39,998 nucleotides of DNA from Candidatus Acidiferrales bacterium. GTDB taxonomy: Bacteria; Acidobacteriota; Terriglobia; Acidiferrales; UBA7541. Of this stretch, positions 21,915 to 31,305 are shown piece after piece (position 1 is the stretch's first letter; each line of letters opens with the position of its first letter). A program made the position numbers and the translations under genes. The stretch is from assembly GCA_025451835.1 (NCBI GenBank), contig JANWJR010000055.1, forward strand, positions 1-39,998, read 5' to 3'. The notes under the pieces are model-generated. The model was given only the letters and a program-made list of their open reading frames with translations, had not been told where the DNA came from and made no database searches.

Positions 21915-23078
21915 CTAGTGTTGGAGCGAATTGGCGAACTGCAGGAACAAACTCCCGTCGCCTACAACCTTGTCGCCCGGAGAGAGACCCTTCAAGATTT
22001 GCGTTTTGCCGCCCTCGCTCTGTCCGATGTCGACGGAACGGCGGCCGAACTGGTTCGCGCCGCTGGCAACGTAAACGAACGGCTGATTCTCATCGTCGCG
22101 AAGAACCGCGGAATCGGGCACGGCGATGGCGTTCTGAATCTGGCCCGCCGTGACGCTGACGGTGCAATACATGTCCTTTTTAAGTTTTTCGCCGTGATTA
22201 TCGACGACGATGCGGGCCTGCAAAGTGCGCGTATTCGGATCGAGCGCCGGCGAGATAAACGAAATTTTTCCGTGGAAGACGTCCGGATACGCGTCGGTGT
22301 GAACTTCAACGGAATCGCCGACTTTCACGTCCGCGAGATCGGCCTGGTAAATGTTGGCAAGCACCCAGACCGTGTTCATGTCGGAAATTGTGAATGCTTG
22401 CGTCGACCCTGCCTGCAGTACTTGGCCGGGCGCGACGAGCCGTTCGACGATTTCTCCTCCAATCGGAGCAAGCAGCGGGACTTGTGCGGAGACTGGAGCT
22501 TTTTCGAGCTGCTCGGGATTCTTGATCCCGAGAATTTTCATTCCCTGCTCGGCCGCATTCCTATCCGCCTGTGCTTGATTGCGGTCTGATTCGGCCTGCT
22601 GCAAATCGCGCTCCGCGATGGCGTGGTGTTTGTACAGATCCTGCGCGCGCACGTAATTTTTGTCCGCCAGGCGGAACGCATCGTTCGCTTTCAGGTACAA
22701 GTCTAGAAGCTGCGAGTAATCGGGGCTGCTCACTTCGAGTAATGGCTGGCCCTGGTGAACCCGCTCGCCGGGAACCACCAGAATCCGGCTGACAGGTCCG
22801 CCAACTTGCGTGATGACAGGCGTGGTCTTAAAGGCGTTATATGCGACGGCGCCCGTAAGGCGAAGCGTGCGTGTCAACTTCGCGGGTGCCACCGTCACGA
22901 CCTGCACATGGGACATCTGATCTTCCGGGATCGTGAAGAGCGACGCGGTATTCGCCTTCGATCCCTGGGAGGAATACGACGTCATCGTGCTTGGCTTGTC
23001 GGAACTGCAAGCTGCGAGCGAAAGCGCGGCGACCAGAGCCAGCAAGCACACACTTCGAGCGATGGTTTGGACGTTCAT
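21915..23078 (-). CDS. Efflux RND transporter periplasmic adaptor subunit (CusB/CzcB type)
   Basis: Lipoprotein-like signal (LSLAACSSD), membrane-fusion-protein core; upstream of the RND permease. Confidence 0.93.
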   Translation of the reverse strand: MNVQTIARSVCLLALVAALSLAACSSDKPSTMTSYSSQGSKANTASLFTIPEDQMSHVQVVTVAPAKLTRTLRLTGAVAYNAFKTTPVITQVGGPVSRILVVPGERVHQGQPLLEVSSPDYSQLLDLYLKANDAFRLADKNYVRAQDLYKHHAIAERDLQQAESDRNQAQADRNAAEQGMKILGIKNPEQLEKAPVSAQVPLLAPIGGEIVERLVAPGQVLQAGSTQAFTISDMNTVWVLANIYQADLADVKVGDSVEVHTDAYPDVFHGKISFISPALDPNTRTLQARIVVDNHGEKLKKDMYCTVSVTAGQIQNAIAVPDSAVLRDDENQPFVYVASGANQFGRRSVDIGQSEGGKTQILKGLSPGDKVVGDGSLFLQFANSLQH

Positions 23079-24352
23079 GGCAAACTCCTGGTACCCACGG
23101 CTTCGCGCAATTGTTCAACCGCGGAAAGGTAGGAAGCGAGCGACTGGCGATAGGCAAGCTCGGTTGAGCGATAGCTGCGTTCGGCGTCGAGGAAATCGAG
23201 AAGGCTGGCCGCACCCTTTTTGTAAGCGTACTCCGCGATGTCTCGCGATTGCTTCGCCTGATCGAGGTAGCCGGAGCGGTAAAGCGTGACCACCTGGTCG
23301 TTGTCGCGAACTCCTTCGTAGGCGTTGAGCACGTCGCTCATCACCTGGTCGCTGGCCGCGAGTTCGAGTTCGCGCGATTGCGCAATGACGTAATTGGCGC
23401 GCGCGATCTCTCCCTGGTTGCGATCGAAGATCGGCAAAGGAACGCTGACGATGATGGACGCTGAGTTGTAGCCGGTGATATGCGTGAAATTCAACGTGCC
23501 AGTGACGTCTTGCTTCGCGATGGCTCTTTGCAATTCGTACTGGCTCTTGGCCGAGCTAATGCCTTGTTGCGCAGCACGGAAATCCGGCCGGTTCTGCAGG
23601 GCCTTTGCCTGCAAGTCTTCCAGCCTCATGGTCACCGGAATGTAGTCGAAATCGCCCGAGACATCGTAGTCTCTTGGAACGGCGTTATATCCGAGCAGTT
23701 GCCGCAGCCCGACCAGGGCTTGCATTCTGGCAAGATTTGTCTGGGTCACGTCCGATTGAAATTGCAGCAACTGAATCTTGATTTTGAGATAGTCGCCTTC
23801 GCTAATATCGCCGGCCTTGTATCGCGCTTCGCTGATGTCCACGGTATTTTGAAAGCTCTTCAGATCCTGCTGCGCCAGGGCCAGAGTGGATTCCGCAAGC
23901 TGCACGGTGATGAATTGCGAAGCCACCTGAAACGTGAGCGTGCGCTCGTTGTCCGTCACCTGCGATCGCGTAACCGTCGTCGCGTCTTTCGCCGCCTGCA
24001 GACGGTGCTGGCGCTTCTTTCCGCGCTCGAACAGATAGCCGAGTCCTATGTCAAATTCGGTCGCGTCGATATTGTTAGCGGTGAAAGTGCCGGGCGTCAG
24101 CGGAAGGCCCACAACATCGGCGCCGAAGACGGGATTGGGGCGCAGGTTTGCCGTGATCTCCTCGGCTTCGTTTTGCTGAATTGTCGTTTGCGCAGCCAGT
24201 AGGTTGTGATTGTGCTGGATGGCCAACTGAATGGCTTGATCGAGCGTAATCCGAACCGGTCCTTGCGTTTGCGCGCGCAAATCCGGCGCAAGGAGCGCTG
24301 CCGCGAAAATCAGAATCGCAACAAACCCGGACCGCATGAGTTGCACACGCAT
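23075..24352 (-). CDS. TolC/CzcC family outer membrane efflux protein
   Basis: Signal peptide, TolC-type coiled-coil repeats; ATGA overlap with the adaptor gene. Confidence 0.93.
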   Translation of the reverse strand: MRVQLMRSGFVAILIFAAALLAPDLRAQTQGPVRITLDQAIQLAIQHNHNLLAAQTTIQQNEAEEITANLRPNPVFGADVVGLPLTPGTFTANNIDATEFDIGLGYLFERGKKRQHRLQAAKDATTVTRSQVTDNERTLTFQVASQFITVQLAESTLALAQQDLKSFQNTVDISEARYKAGDISEGDYLKIKIQLLQFQSDVTQTNLARMQALVGLRQLLGYNAVPRDYDVSGDFDYIPVTMRLEDLQAKALQNRPDFRAAQQGISSAKSQYELQRAIAKQDVTGTLNFTHITGYNSASIIVSVPLPIFDRNQGEIARANYVIAQSRELELAASDQVMSDVLNAYEGVRDNDQVVTLYRSGYLDQAKQSRDIAEYAYKKGAASLLDFLDAERSYRSTELAYRQSLASYLSAVEQLREAVGTRSLP

Positions 24353-24432
24353 CGGCGTTCAGCCTTCTTCGAATCAAATACAACGTGGATTGTGGATTGG
24401 CGTGCTGGCAACAGCACAGAAAAAGCCGAGGA

Positions 24433-24723
24433 TTATGCGGAAGGAGGTGCGCGTGCAGGCAGCGGGCATATTACCAGAATTGCCGCGGGGCCAACTATTT
24501 GCAGTTCTGGGCCGCGTCCCAAGGGAGCCAGAACCGGAGTCCGGTTCGTTGCCACGGGGCGCTCGACCGATTGATGGCTCAAATGACAGATTGGGCAGCA
24601 GTTCGTCTCGGAGGAAGTTGCGTGGTGATGGAAAACGTTTCCGAGCGTGGTTCCGAGAACCAATAGCGCTACAAGCGCCAGCGGCACCACCAGACGCCGA
24701 AATGTGACTCGCTTAGCCATCAC
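24433..24723 (-). CDS. Small membrane-anchored His/Cys-rich protein, candidate metal-binding accessory of the efflux operon
   Basis: TM helix followed by FHHHATSSETNCCPICHLSHQ; immediately upstream of the efflux operon on the same strand. Confidence 0.6.
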   Translation of the reverse strand: MMAKRVTFRRLVVPLALVALLVLGTTLGNVFHHHATSSETNCCPICHLSHQSVERPVATNRTPVLAPLGRGPELQIVGPAAILVICPLPARAPPSA

Positions 24724-24824
24724 CGAAAACTAGTGAGATTCCCCAAGTTCCAAGAATAATATCGTAGACGCTCCCGAGCGCCAATAGGTTGTGCTTGAAT
24801 TGTGCCGCCAAAGGCACTCCAAAT

Positions 24825-25100
24825 TTAGTTTGTGTGCTCGAGCGCCTTTTCAACCATGCCTACGCACTTTTCAACGCGTTTCCGCAGCGGTCCTTCAATC
24901 TCCTGCCGTTGGCGCAACGTAAGCAGCTCGTCGGCGATGTTGAGCGCCGCCAGGACGGCCACCTTCACGGTGTCCACGGTGTGCGTTGCGTCGGCCACGG
25001 TGCGCATTTTGGCGTCAACGTAGGCGCCAAGCTCCCTGACGTAGTCTTCATTCTGGTCCGCAGCGACGTTGTAAGTCTGATCGAAAATTTCAATTTTCAC
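24825..25100 (-). CDS. zapA: Cell division protein ZapA
   Basis: VKIEIFDQTYNVAADQNEDYVRELGAYVDAKMRTVADATHTVDTVKVAVLAALNIADELL; GTG start at 25100 with GGGAGA RBS. Confidence 0.85.
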   Translation of the reverse strand: MKIEIFDQTYNVAADQNEDYVRELGAYVDAKMRTVADATHTVDTVKVAVLAALNIADELLTLRQRQEIEGPLRKRVEKCVGMVEKALEHTN

Positions 25101-25168
25101 GGTCTTGATCTCCCGCGCGAATGCGAATCCGCGCCATTGTCCGTGATTGATGGAGATCAAGCAAGCAC

Positions 25169-27262
25169 TTACGAGGCGCGCAGCGTGGCGCCCAGTGCTC
25201 TTTCGACGGCCGCGATGATCCGCGAAGAAAAATCCGAGAGCTGGGCGTCTGTAAGCGTTGCGTCGGAACTCTGAAAGACAGCTCGAATCATGAGAGAGAA
25301 CTTTCCGGGCGGGATCTGCCCGCCGCGAAAGAGGTCGGCGGCCTCGATCTTCTGAAGTTCGACGATATTCAACAAACGGATCGCCTCCGCAACCTGGGCG
25401 AATGTTACACCATCCTCGATCACGAGAGAGAAATCGCGTTCGACCGCCGGAAAGCGCGCGAGTGGGATAAATCGGCGGGCGGCCGCCGCTGATTCAATTC
25501 CGGCAAGCAGATGCTCCAGCCGCAATTCCGCGAGGAAAATTTCCTGCCGGAGCTTGAATTGGTCGGCAACGCGACGCGCAAGCTTTCCTGCGGCGCCGAG
25601 ACAGGCGCCATTGCTGGTATCCCCGGTGAGCGAAACTTGTGCCGCATGTCCAGCCACTAGCCAACTGGGAGCGCCGGGCTGCCACGAGAATCCGCCGGCG
25701 AGCTCGCCGAGCCGATCGAGGTCACCCTTGAAATCGGCAAACGCAAATTCGCGCGCCGTATCGTGAATGGTCTTTTCGCGGGCGAGGCCTGTAGCGCCTA
25801 GCGTCAACACTCGCGTCTCAACGGGTTCGCCGTCGCGTAATTCGTAGGTCTTGCCGATTTCGAACAGGCGCAAATTGCGCTGACCATGGTTCAGGTTCCA
25901 TTCGAGCGCACCAAGCATGCTGATGATACCGTTCGAGCGCATCACCGCCGCATCTTCCGCGAGAGGATTCCCGATTTTTGCAGGCGCAATGCTCTTGGCG
26001 CGAAAAATTTCATCGCGAAGAGGATCTACAAGGGGAATTTCGACAATTTCCTGATATCCGAGAGCCACGATCCGTTCAACCAGGCAATCTTGCGCGTCTG
26101 CATGGGGCAAGCGGTGGGCGGGACGCTTCGCGGGAGGCAGCCGCGACGGGAATTTATCGTAGCCGTAATGGCGTGCGACTTCTTCGATCAAATCGATCCC
26201 GCGCGTGACATCCCTTCGCCAGGACGCGCGTTCGCATTGCCAGACCGCCAGGAGCGAGCCCGGGCTCCCACGATTGGCATCCACGCGGACGGGATGAAAT
26301 CCGAGCGCGCTCAAAATTCCCTCGATGTCCCGGTCGGGAACATCCGCACCCATTACTCGCAGAAGCTCTTTGCGCGTGAGTTCGATTTTCGGCAGCGCTT
26401 CGTGGCGCGGATACACGTCCACAACACCCGCGAGAATTTCGCCACCGGCCAGTTGCTGAATCAGCTCCGCCGCGCGGCGCGAGGCAAGCTCCGTCATTTC
26501 CGGATCCGTGCCACGCTCGAAGCGGTAGGAAGCCTCCGACCGCAGGCCCAGTGCCTTTGAAGTGCGGCGAATCGAAATTGGATCGAACCAGGCGCACTCG
26601 ATGAGAATGTTGCGCGTGCTGAAGCTGATTTCGCTGTCGGCGCCGCCCATCACTCCGCCAATGGAAAGCGCACGGGATGCGTCCGCGATCACGCACATAT
26701 CTCTTGCCAGCGTTCGTTCAACGCCATCGAGCGTGCGAAGTTTCTCTCCAGGCTGCGCGCGTCGCACGACGATGCGATGCTCGGTGATTTTTTCGAAATC
26801 AAAAGCGTGGAGCGGGTGCCCGAGCTCGAACAACACGTAGTTGGTCACGTCGACAACGTTGTTGATCGACTTTTGTCCGGTCGCTTCGAGACGCTGGCGC
26901 AGCCAATCCGGCGACGGCTGCACTTTTACGCCGCGCAGAACTCGCGCCGTGAAGCGCCCGCACAAATCCGCAGCTTCGATTTCGACGCGTACGGCGTCGC
27001 TCGCTTTTTCAGCGGACTCCTTCAGCTTAGGCTGCATGGATTTGTGCGGCAGGCGATAGATCGCGGCTACTTCGCGGGCAACGCCATAGTGGCCGAGGCA
27101 ATCGGGACGATTCGCCGTAACCTCCACGTCTAGCACGGGGCCCGTCGGGGTTTCCTCGATCGCATCGACAGCCGTGCCGGAAAGCGAAAGCTTCGCGCGC
27201 AGATCATCCGCGGGCGCTTCGACGTTCACGAATTCTTTCAGCCAGTTGTAGATGACCTTCAT
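25169..27262 (-). CDS. pheT: Phenylalanine--tRNA ligase subunit beta
   Basis: MKVIYNWLKEFVNVEAPADDLRAKLSLSGTAVD...; B3/B4, B5 and FDX-ACB-like C-terminus. Confidence 0.96.
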   Translation of the reverse strand: MKVIYNWLKEFVNVEAPADDLRAKLSLSGTAVDAIEETPTGPVLDVEVTANRPDCLGHYGVAREVAAIYRLPHKSMQPKLKESAEKASDAVRVEIEAADLCGRFTARVLRGVKVQPSPDWLRQRLEATGQKSINNVVDVTNYVLFELGHPLHAFDFEKITEHRIVVRRAQPGEKLRTLDGVERTLARDMCVIADASRALSIGGVMGGADSEISFSTRNILIECAWFDPISIRRTSKALGLRSEASYRFERGTDPEMTELASRRAAELIQQLAGGEILAGVVDVYPRHEALPKIELTRKELLRVMGADVPDRDIEGILSALGFHPVRVDANRGSPGSLLAVWQCERASWRRDVTRGIDLIEEVARHYGYDKFPSRLPPAKRPAHRLPHADAQDCLVERIVALGYQEIVEIPLVDPLRDEIFRAKSIAPAKIGNPLAEDAAVMRSNGIISMLGALEWNLNHGQRNLRLFEIGKTYELRDGEPVETRVLTLGATGLAREKTIHDTAREFAFADFKGDLDRLGELAGGFSWQPGAPSWLVAGHAAQVSLTGDTSNGACLGAAGKLARRVADQFKLRQEIFLAELRLEHLLAGIESAAAARRFIPLARFPAVERDFSLVIEDGVTFAQVAEAIRLLNIVELQKIEAADLFRGGQIPPGKFSLMIRAVFQSSDATLTDAQLSDFSSRIIAAVERALGATLRAS

Positions 27263-28080
27263 CGTGATTCCGCAGCCCCCAAAGTCGCCGGGCGGAGATG
27301 TCCGTAGAAAACCTGCGTTTCATATTCGAAACGCACACGGCCATTTTTCTGATGGGCGTCGAATATCCGCCGCAACTCGGCGAGCATCGGAGAATGGTTG
27401 GGTTGCTCCTGCCGTGGTGCGTAAGACGAACTCATCAACCTGCCCTTCAAGCCGTCGAAATCAAAAATCTGTTCATTCGGGAACGATTTTTCGCGAAGGC
27501 CGTCCGCCCCGAAGAAATTCGCAAAATGCCGGCTTCCGACATACGTCGAGGCGACCTGGCCGTAGTCGGTTCCGTAGGTGCGAAGCAAAGTCTCGTAGTC
27601 GCGCAAAAAGGGAGTCGAATCGGTCTTTCGCTCGTTCCAGACGATGGCGACCCAGCCGTGCGGCAGAAGCACGCGAAGAAATTCGGCGCGCGTCCGTGCG
27701 GCGTCAAACCAATGAAATGCCTGGCCCGCAGTTATGAAGTCGACGCTCGCATCCGGCAGCGTGGTGGCTTCAGCCGAACCGGTAACGCTGTGGAATTTCG
27801 GATTATTTATCAGCAGGCGCTCACCGGCTTCCCGCATGGCCGCATTCGGCTCTACCGCGTAAACCACGTTGCCATTCTCGAGAAAAAGCCGGGTGAGGAA
27901 TCCCGTTCCGGAGCCGACGTCCGCCACGACGGATTCGGGCGTTAGATTACATTCCGTTCTCAGGAGGTCGATTATCCCGGGTGGATATCCCGGGCGATAG
28001 CGGGCGTAGTCCTCCACGCGGTCGGAGAAGCGCAGCTTTGGATCAGGCGAAGTTGCGGGGTTGCTGGCGTTGGCTGGCAT
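27259..28080 (-). CDS. Class I SAM-dependent methyltransferase
   Basis: VVADVGSGTGFLTRLFLENGNVVYAVEPNAAMREAGE and FITAGQAFHWFDAARTRAEFLRVL; ATGA overlap with the pheT start. Confidence 0.9.
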   Translation of the reverse strand: MPANASNPATSPDPKLRFSDRVEDYARYRPGYPPGIIDLLRTECNLTPESVVADVGSGTGFLTRLFLENGNVVYAVEPNAAMREAGERLLINNPKFHSVTGSAEATTLPDASVDFITAGQAFHWFDAARTRAEFLRVLLPHGWVAIVWNERKTDSTPFLRDYETLLRTYGTDYGQVASTYVGSRHFANFFGADGLREKSFPNEQIFDFDGLKGRLMSSSYAPRQEQPNHSPMLAELRRIFDAHQKNGRVRFEYETQVFYGHLRPATLGAAESR

Positions 28081-28275
28081 GGCTAACGGGGCCCCTGAAA
28101 AGTGTCGATTAGAAGTAAGAGTCGCATTTTGTTTTCAATGAGTTAGCACTGTTTCTAATCCCTGTTGGGCCGATTAGAAATCGGCCTCGCGCCGGAGAGG
28201 ATTGTACTCCCTCCGGCCCACTCTCCATAATCGAGCAGGATACCTGACACGTAATGCCGTTTGTCAGGGTGGCGT

Positions 28276-28293
28276 GCCGGGCTGAAGCCCGGC
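28276..28293. repeat. REP-like palindrome GCCGGGCTGAAGCCCGGC
   Basis: 8-bp perfect stem, in the pheS-methyltransferase gap. Confidence 0.6.
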
Positions 28294-28363
28294 GCTGCAA
28301 CGGCAAGAAATTCGTGCCCGCGAGAAAACTCGCTAGGATGCCAGAGAAGCCTCGCCCACGGTT

Positions 28364-29494
28364 CTAGGGAAATTGGCGCAGGAAGCGCACGTCATTCTGG
28401 AACAGCAGCGGCACTTCGGTGACGCCGTGCTTCATCATCGCGAGGCGGTCCACGCCCATGCCGAAGGCGAAGCCCGAGAGGCGCTCGTGATCGTAATTCA
28501 CGAAGCCGTAGACGGCGGGGTTCACCATGCCCGCGCCGAAAAGCTCGATCCAGCCGGATTGCTTGCAGACGCGGCAGCCCGAACCGCCGCAGATGTGGCA
28601 GGTGGCGTCAACCTCAGCCGAAGGCTCCGTAAACGGAAAATAGCTCGGGCGCAGGCGAGTCTTTGTTTTCGGGCCTAGAAATTCTCGCGCGAAATATTCG
28701 ACCGTGCCTTTGAAATCGCAGAAAGTAATGTCGGTATCGACGGCCAGTCCTTCGATTTGGTGAAACATATATCCGTGCGTGGCGTCCGGGTTGTCGCGGC
28801 GATAGACTTTTCCGGGAACGACGATGCGCACGGGTGGCTGCTGTTTTTCCATCGTGCGAATCTGCATCGGCGAAGTGTGCGTGCGCAGCAAATGTCCGCC
28901 GTGCGCGCCTTCGATGTAGAAAGTGTCCATGTTGTCGCGCGCCGGGTGATGCTCGGGAATGTTAAGCGCCTCGAAATTGTAGTAAGGCGTTTCGATTTCG
29001 GGGCCTTCGACCACGCTGAAGCCGATCGAAAGAAAAATCCGCTGCAATTCCTCGAATGTTTGGCGGATCAGGTGGCGCGAGCCGATCGCACGTTCGACGC
29101 CGGGAAGCGAGAGGTCGATTCGATCGCGGGCTTGCGCTTCTCGTTCGGTCGCCGTGGCGATCTCCCGGTGTTTCTTTTCGAACGCTGATTCGACGAAGGT
29201 CTTGAGTTGATTGAGTTCCTGTCCAACGACTCGCTTCAGTTCCGGCGACGCAGGCTTCAGCCAGTTATCGGTGATTTGAGACAAGACACCGGTTTTGCGG
29301 CCGAGCCAATGGTCCCGAGCGCTTTTCCATTCGGATTCGTTTGAAATCCGCCGCCCGTAGTGCGTCGTGAATTGAGATGGAAGTTCGGCGAACAGAGAAG
29401 TGACTTGCTGGGGAGTCGTGATTCCCAACTCGGCGAGTGTTCTTGCGACAATCGGTTTATCAGCCATGCTGCCAGTTCGCACCGGGCACGGCAT
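28364..29494 (-). CDS. pheS: Phenylalanine--tRNA ligase subunit alpha
   Basis: Motif 2/3 sequences: EGPEIETPYYNFEALNIPEHHPARDNMDTFYIE, GLAVDTDITFCDFKGTVEYFAREFLG, GFAFGMGVDRLAMMKHG. Confidence 0.97.
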   Translation of the reverse strand: MPCPVRTGSMADKPIVARTLAELGITTPQQVTSLFAELPSQFTTHYGRRISNESEWKSARDHWLGRKTGVLSQITDNWLKPASPELKRVVGQELNQLKTFVESAFEKKHREIATATEREAQARDRIDLSLPGVERAIGSRHLIRQTFEELQRIFLSIGFSVVEGPEIETPYYNFEALNIPEHHPARDNMDTFYIEGAHGGHLLRTHTSPMQIRTMEKQQPPVRIVVPGKVYRRDNPDATHGYMFHQIEGLAVDTDITFCDFKGTVEYFAREFLGPKTKTRLRPSYFPFTEPSAEVDATCHICGGSGCRVCKQSGWIELFGAGMVNPAVYGFVNYDHERLSGFAFGMGVDRLAMMKHGVTEVPLLFQNDVRFLRQFP

Positions 29495-29503
29495 GCCGTG
29501 CCC
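29484..29503. repeat. Perfect 20-nt palindrome GGGCACGGCATGCCGTGCCC (copy 1)
   Basis: Identical sequence recurs at 30558-30577, followed in both by CCTA. Confidence 0.9.
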
Positions 29504-29647
29504 CTACAGAGACGTCTAAATCCACGAGCCCATCGCTATAACTCGGGCCAGATATCATGCATCTTGCGTCTTCAAACTCGAGGCTCCTCTCCTGGGAAAA
29601 CCTCGCCTCTAAAGAAGTGAGCTACAGCGAAGGGCCCGTGCCTCGTT

Positions 29648-30037
29648 TTAGGCCGCGGGCTTCGGCGATGCGGCCGGAGCGGACTTCAAATGCTGCTTTG
29701 CCGAGGCAACCAGCGCGGTAAAGCCTTCGGCATCGCGCACGGCCAGGTCCGCGAGAATCTTGCGGTCGAGGTCGATTCCGCCGAGCTTGAGGCCATGAAC
29801 CAATTGGCTATACGTAATGCCGTTGTTGCGCGCGGCGGCCCCGATGCGCTGAATCCATAGCGTGCGGTAATCGCGCTTGCGAGTGCGCCGGTCGCGATAG
29901 GTGTAACGCAGCGAGCGGTTCACCGCCTCTTTGGCGGACCGAAAAAGCTTTCCCTTAGTAAGGAAGAAACCCTTGGCGTGCTTCAGCAGCTTCTTGCGGC
30001 GAGCGCGCCGCTTTGTTCCACGTTTAACTCGAGCCAT
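29648..30037 (-). CDS. rplT: 50S ribosomal protein L20
   Basis: [65 protein letters not shown]. Confidence 0.97.
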   Translation of the reverse strand: MARVKRGTKRRARRKKLLKHAKGFFLTKGKLFRSAKEAVNRSLRYTYRDRRTRKRDYRTLWIQRIGAAARNNGITYSQLVHGLKLGGIDLDRKILADLAVRDAEGFTALVASAKQHLKSAPAASPKPAA

Positions 30038-30283
30038 GTTTCTGTTCTCCTCGGATGCGCCTTATGGCGTCTTTGACCATGTTGTTGCGAGTGCTGAAAG
30101 ATTGAAGTCTCGCAACTCACTTGACGGGAAGACAAACGAGGTCCGGTTGCGCGCAGCGAATGGCTGCGGCAATAGGACGGGTTTGTCTCAGGACTTCATG
30201 GCGTTCCCGCAGAGTTGACGGCGCGGGACGCTGCCGGCAGGCACCCGTTACGCACTGCCTGGCACAAAAATCAGATCTTTCAG

Positions 30284-30499
30284 CTAATTACCGTACGGCA
30301 GCGCGAGGCGGACGTTCGGCGCATCGGCGGCATTTACCTGTGTGCCCTTGCGCAACTTCCGCATGCGGCTCGGCGCCTTGGTGCCCATCAGGTGACGCTT
30401 GCCGGAATGCGCGCGCAAGATTTTTCCGGTCGAGGTCATCTTGAAGCGCTTGGCAGCGCCGCGGTGCGTCTTAAGCTTCATTTTCTTGTTTTTCTTCAC
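30284..30499 (-). CDS. rpmI: 50S ribosomal protein L35
   Basis: MKLKTHRGAAKRFKMTSTGKILRAHSGKRHLMGTKAPSRMRKLRK. Confidence 0.96.
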   Translation of the reverse strand: MKKNKKMKLKTHRGAAKRFKMTSTGKILRAHSGKRHLMGTKAPSRMRKLRKGTQVNAADAPNVRLALPYGN

Positions 30500-30557
30500 A
30501 ATTTCCTCATTGCCAAAAATCTCCTGTAGTCAAGAAGCGCCGGGTACTGCAGGAAGC

Positions 30558-30577
30558 GGGCACGGCATGCCGTGCCC
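30558..30577. repeat. Perfect 20-nt palindrome GGGCACGGCATGCCGTGCCC (copy 2)
   Basis: Identical to copy 1; lies between rpmI and infC. Confidence 0.9.
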
Positions 30578-30595
30578 CTAAGACTTCCTTTCTCA

Positions 30596-31174
30596 TTACG
30601 CCTGGCCACCTGCCGCCGGCTGCGCCGGACGCGATGGAGCCGGAGTAGGCACGCCCTTTTTCGGCGCCAGCAAAGCGAGCAGGATATTCGCTTCCATCCG
30701 CGGCCCGAATTCCACCTGCGCGTGCTCGTTGATATCCTTGAGCAGGCGGTCCATCTTGGCGTGGCCTACTTCTTTGTGAGCCATTTCGCGGCCGCGATGG
30801 AAAATCATGGCTTTCACTTTGAATCCTTCGCCGAGGAACCGGATGATCTGGTTCTTGCGAACCTGATAATCGTGCTCGGCGGTGGACGGCCGGAACTTCA
30901 CTTCCTTGATGTGCGAACTTTTCTGATGTTTCTTGGCTTCGTGCGCCTTCTTGTTCTGTTCGTAGAGAAATTTTCCGTAATCCACGAGCTTGCAGACAGG
31001 AGGCACAGCGTTTGGCGAAATTTCGACGACGTCCAGCCCGGACTCGCGAGCGGTCTTCATCGCGTCGAAAAGCGTCATCACCCCGAGCTGATTACCCACT
31101 TCGTCCACTACACGAACTTCACGAGCGCGAATGCGCTCATTGACCCGAAGGCCACCGCTACCACGTTCTGCGAT
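30596..31174 (-). CDS. infC: Translation initiation factor IF-3 (probable AUC start)
   Basis: IF-3 sequence RVNERIRAREVRVVDEVGNQLGVMTLFDAM...; in-frame extension to ATC at 31174 preceded by GGGAGGTGAGTTT. No ATG/GTG/TTG between the upstream in-frame stop and the conserved N-terminus. Confidence 0.9.
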   Translation of the reverse strand: MAERGSGGLRVNERIRAREVRVVDEVGNQLGVMTLFDAMKTARESGLDVVEISPNAVPPVCKLVDYGKFLYEQNKKAHEAKKHQKSSHIKEVKFRPSTAEHDYQVRKNQIIRFLGEGFKVKAMIFHRGREMAHKEVGHAKMDRLLKDINEHAQVEFGPRMEANILLALLAPKKGVPTPAPSRPAQPAAGGQA

Positions 31175-31274
31175 AAACTCACCTCCCGGATGCGCGCGTA
31201 TCGAGTCCGCCGCCCGCTAGCCCACCAACCCTCCCCGAAGACACAAAAACGCGCCGAGGACGGGTGGGGCAAAA

Positions 31275-31305
31275 ATTATAGCACGGGTTTGCCGCCCGTT
31301 CGCAA
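31275..31305 (-). promoter_or_regulatory. Candidate promoter of the infC operon (TTGCGA-N19-TATAAT, extended -10 TGCTATAAT)
   Basis: Minus strand TTGCGAACGGGCGGCAAACCCGTGCTATAAT, about 100 nt upstream of infC. Confidence 0.55.
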
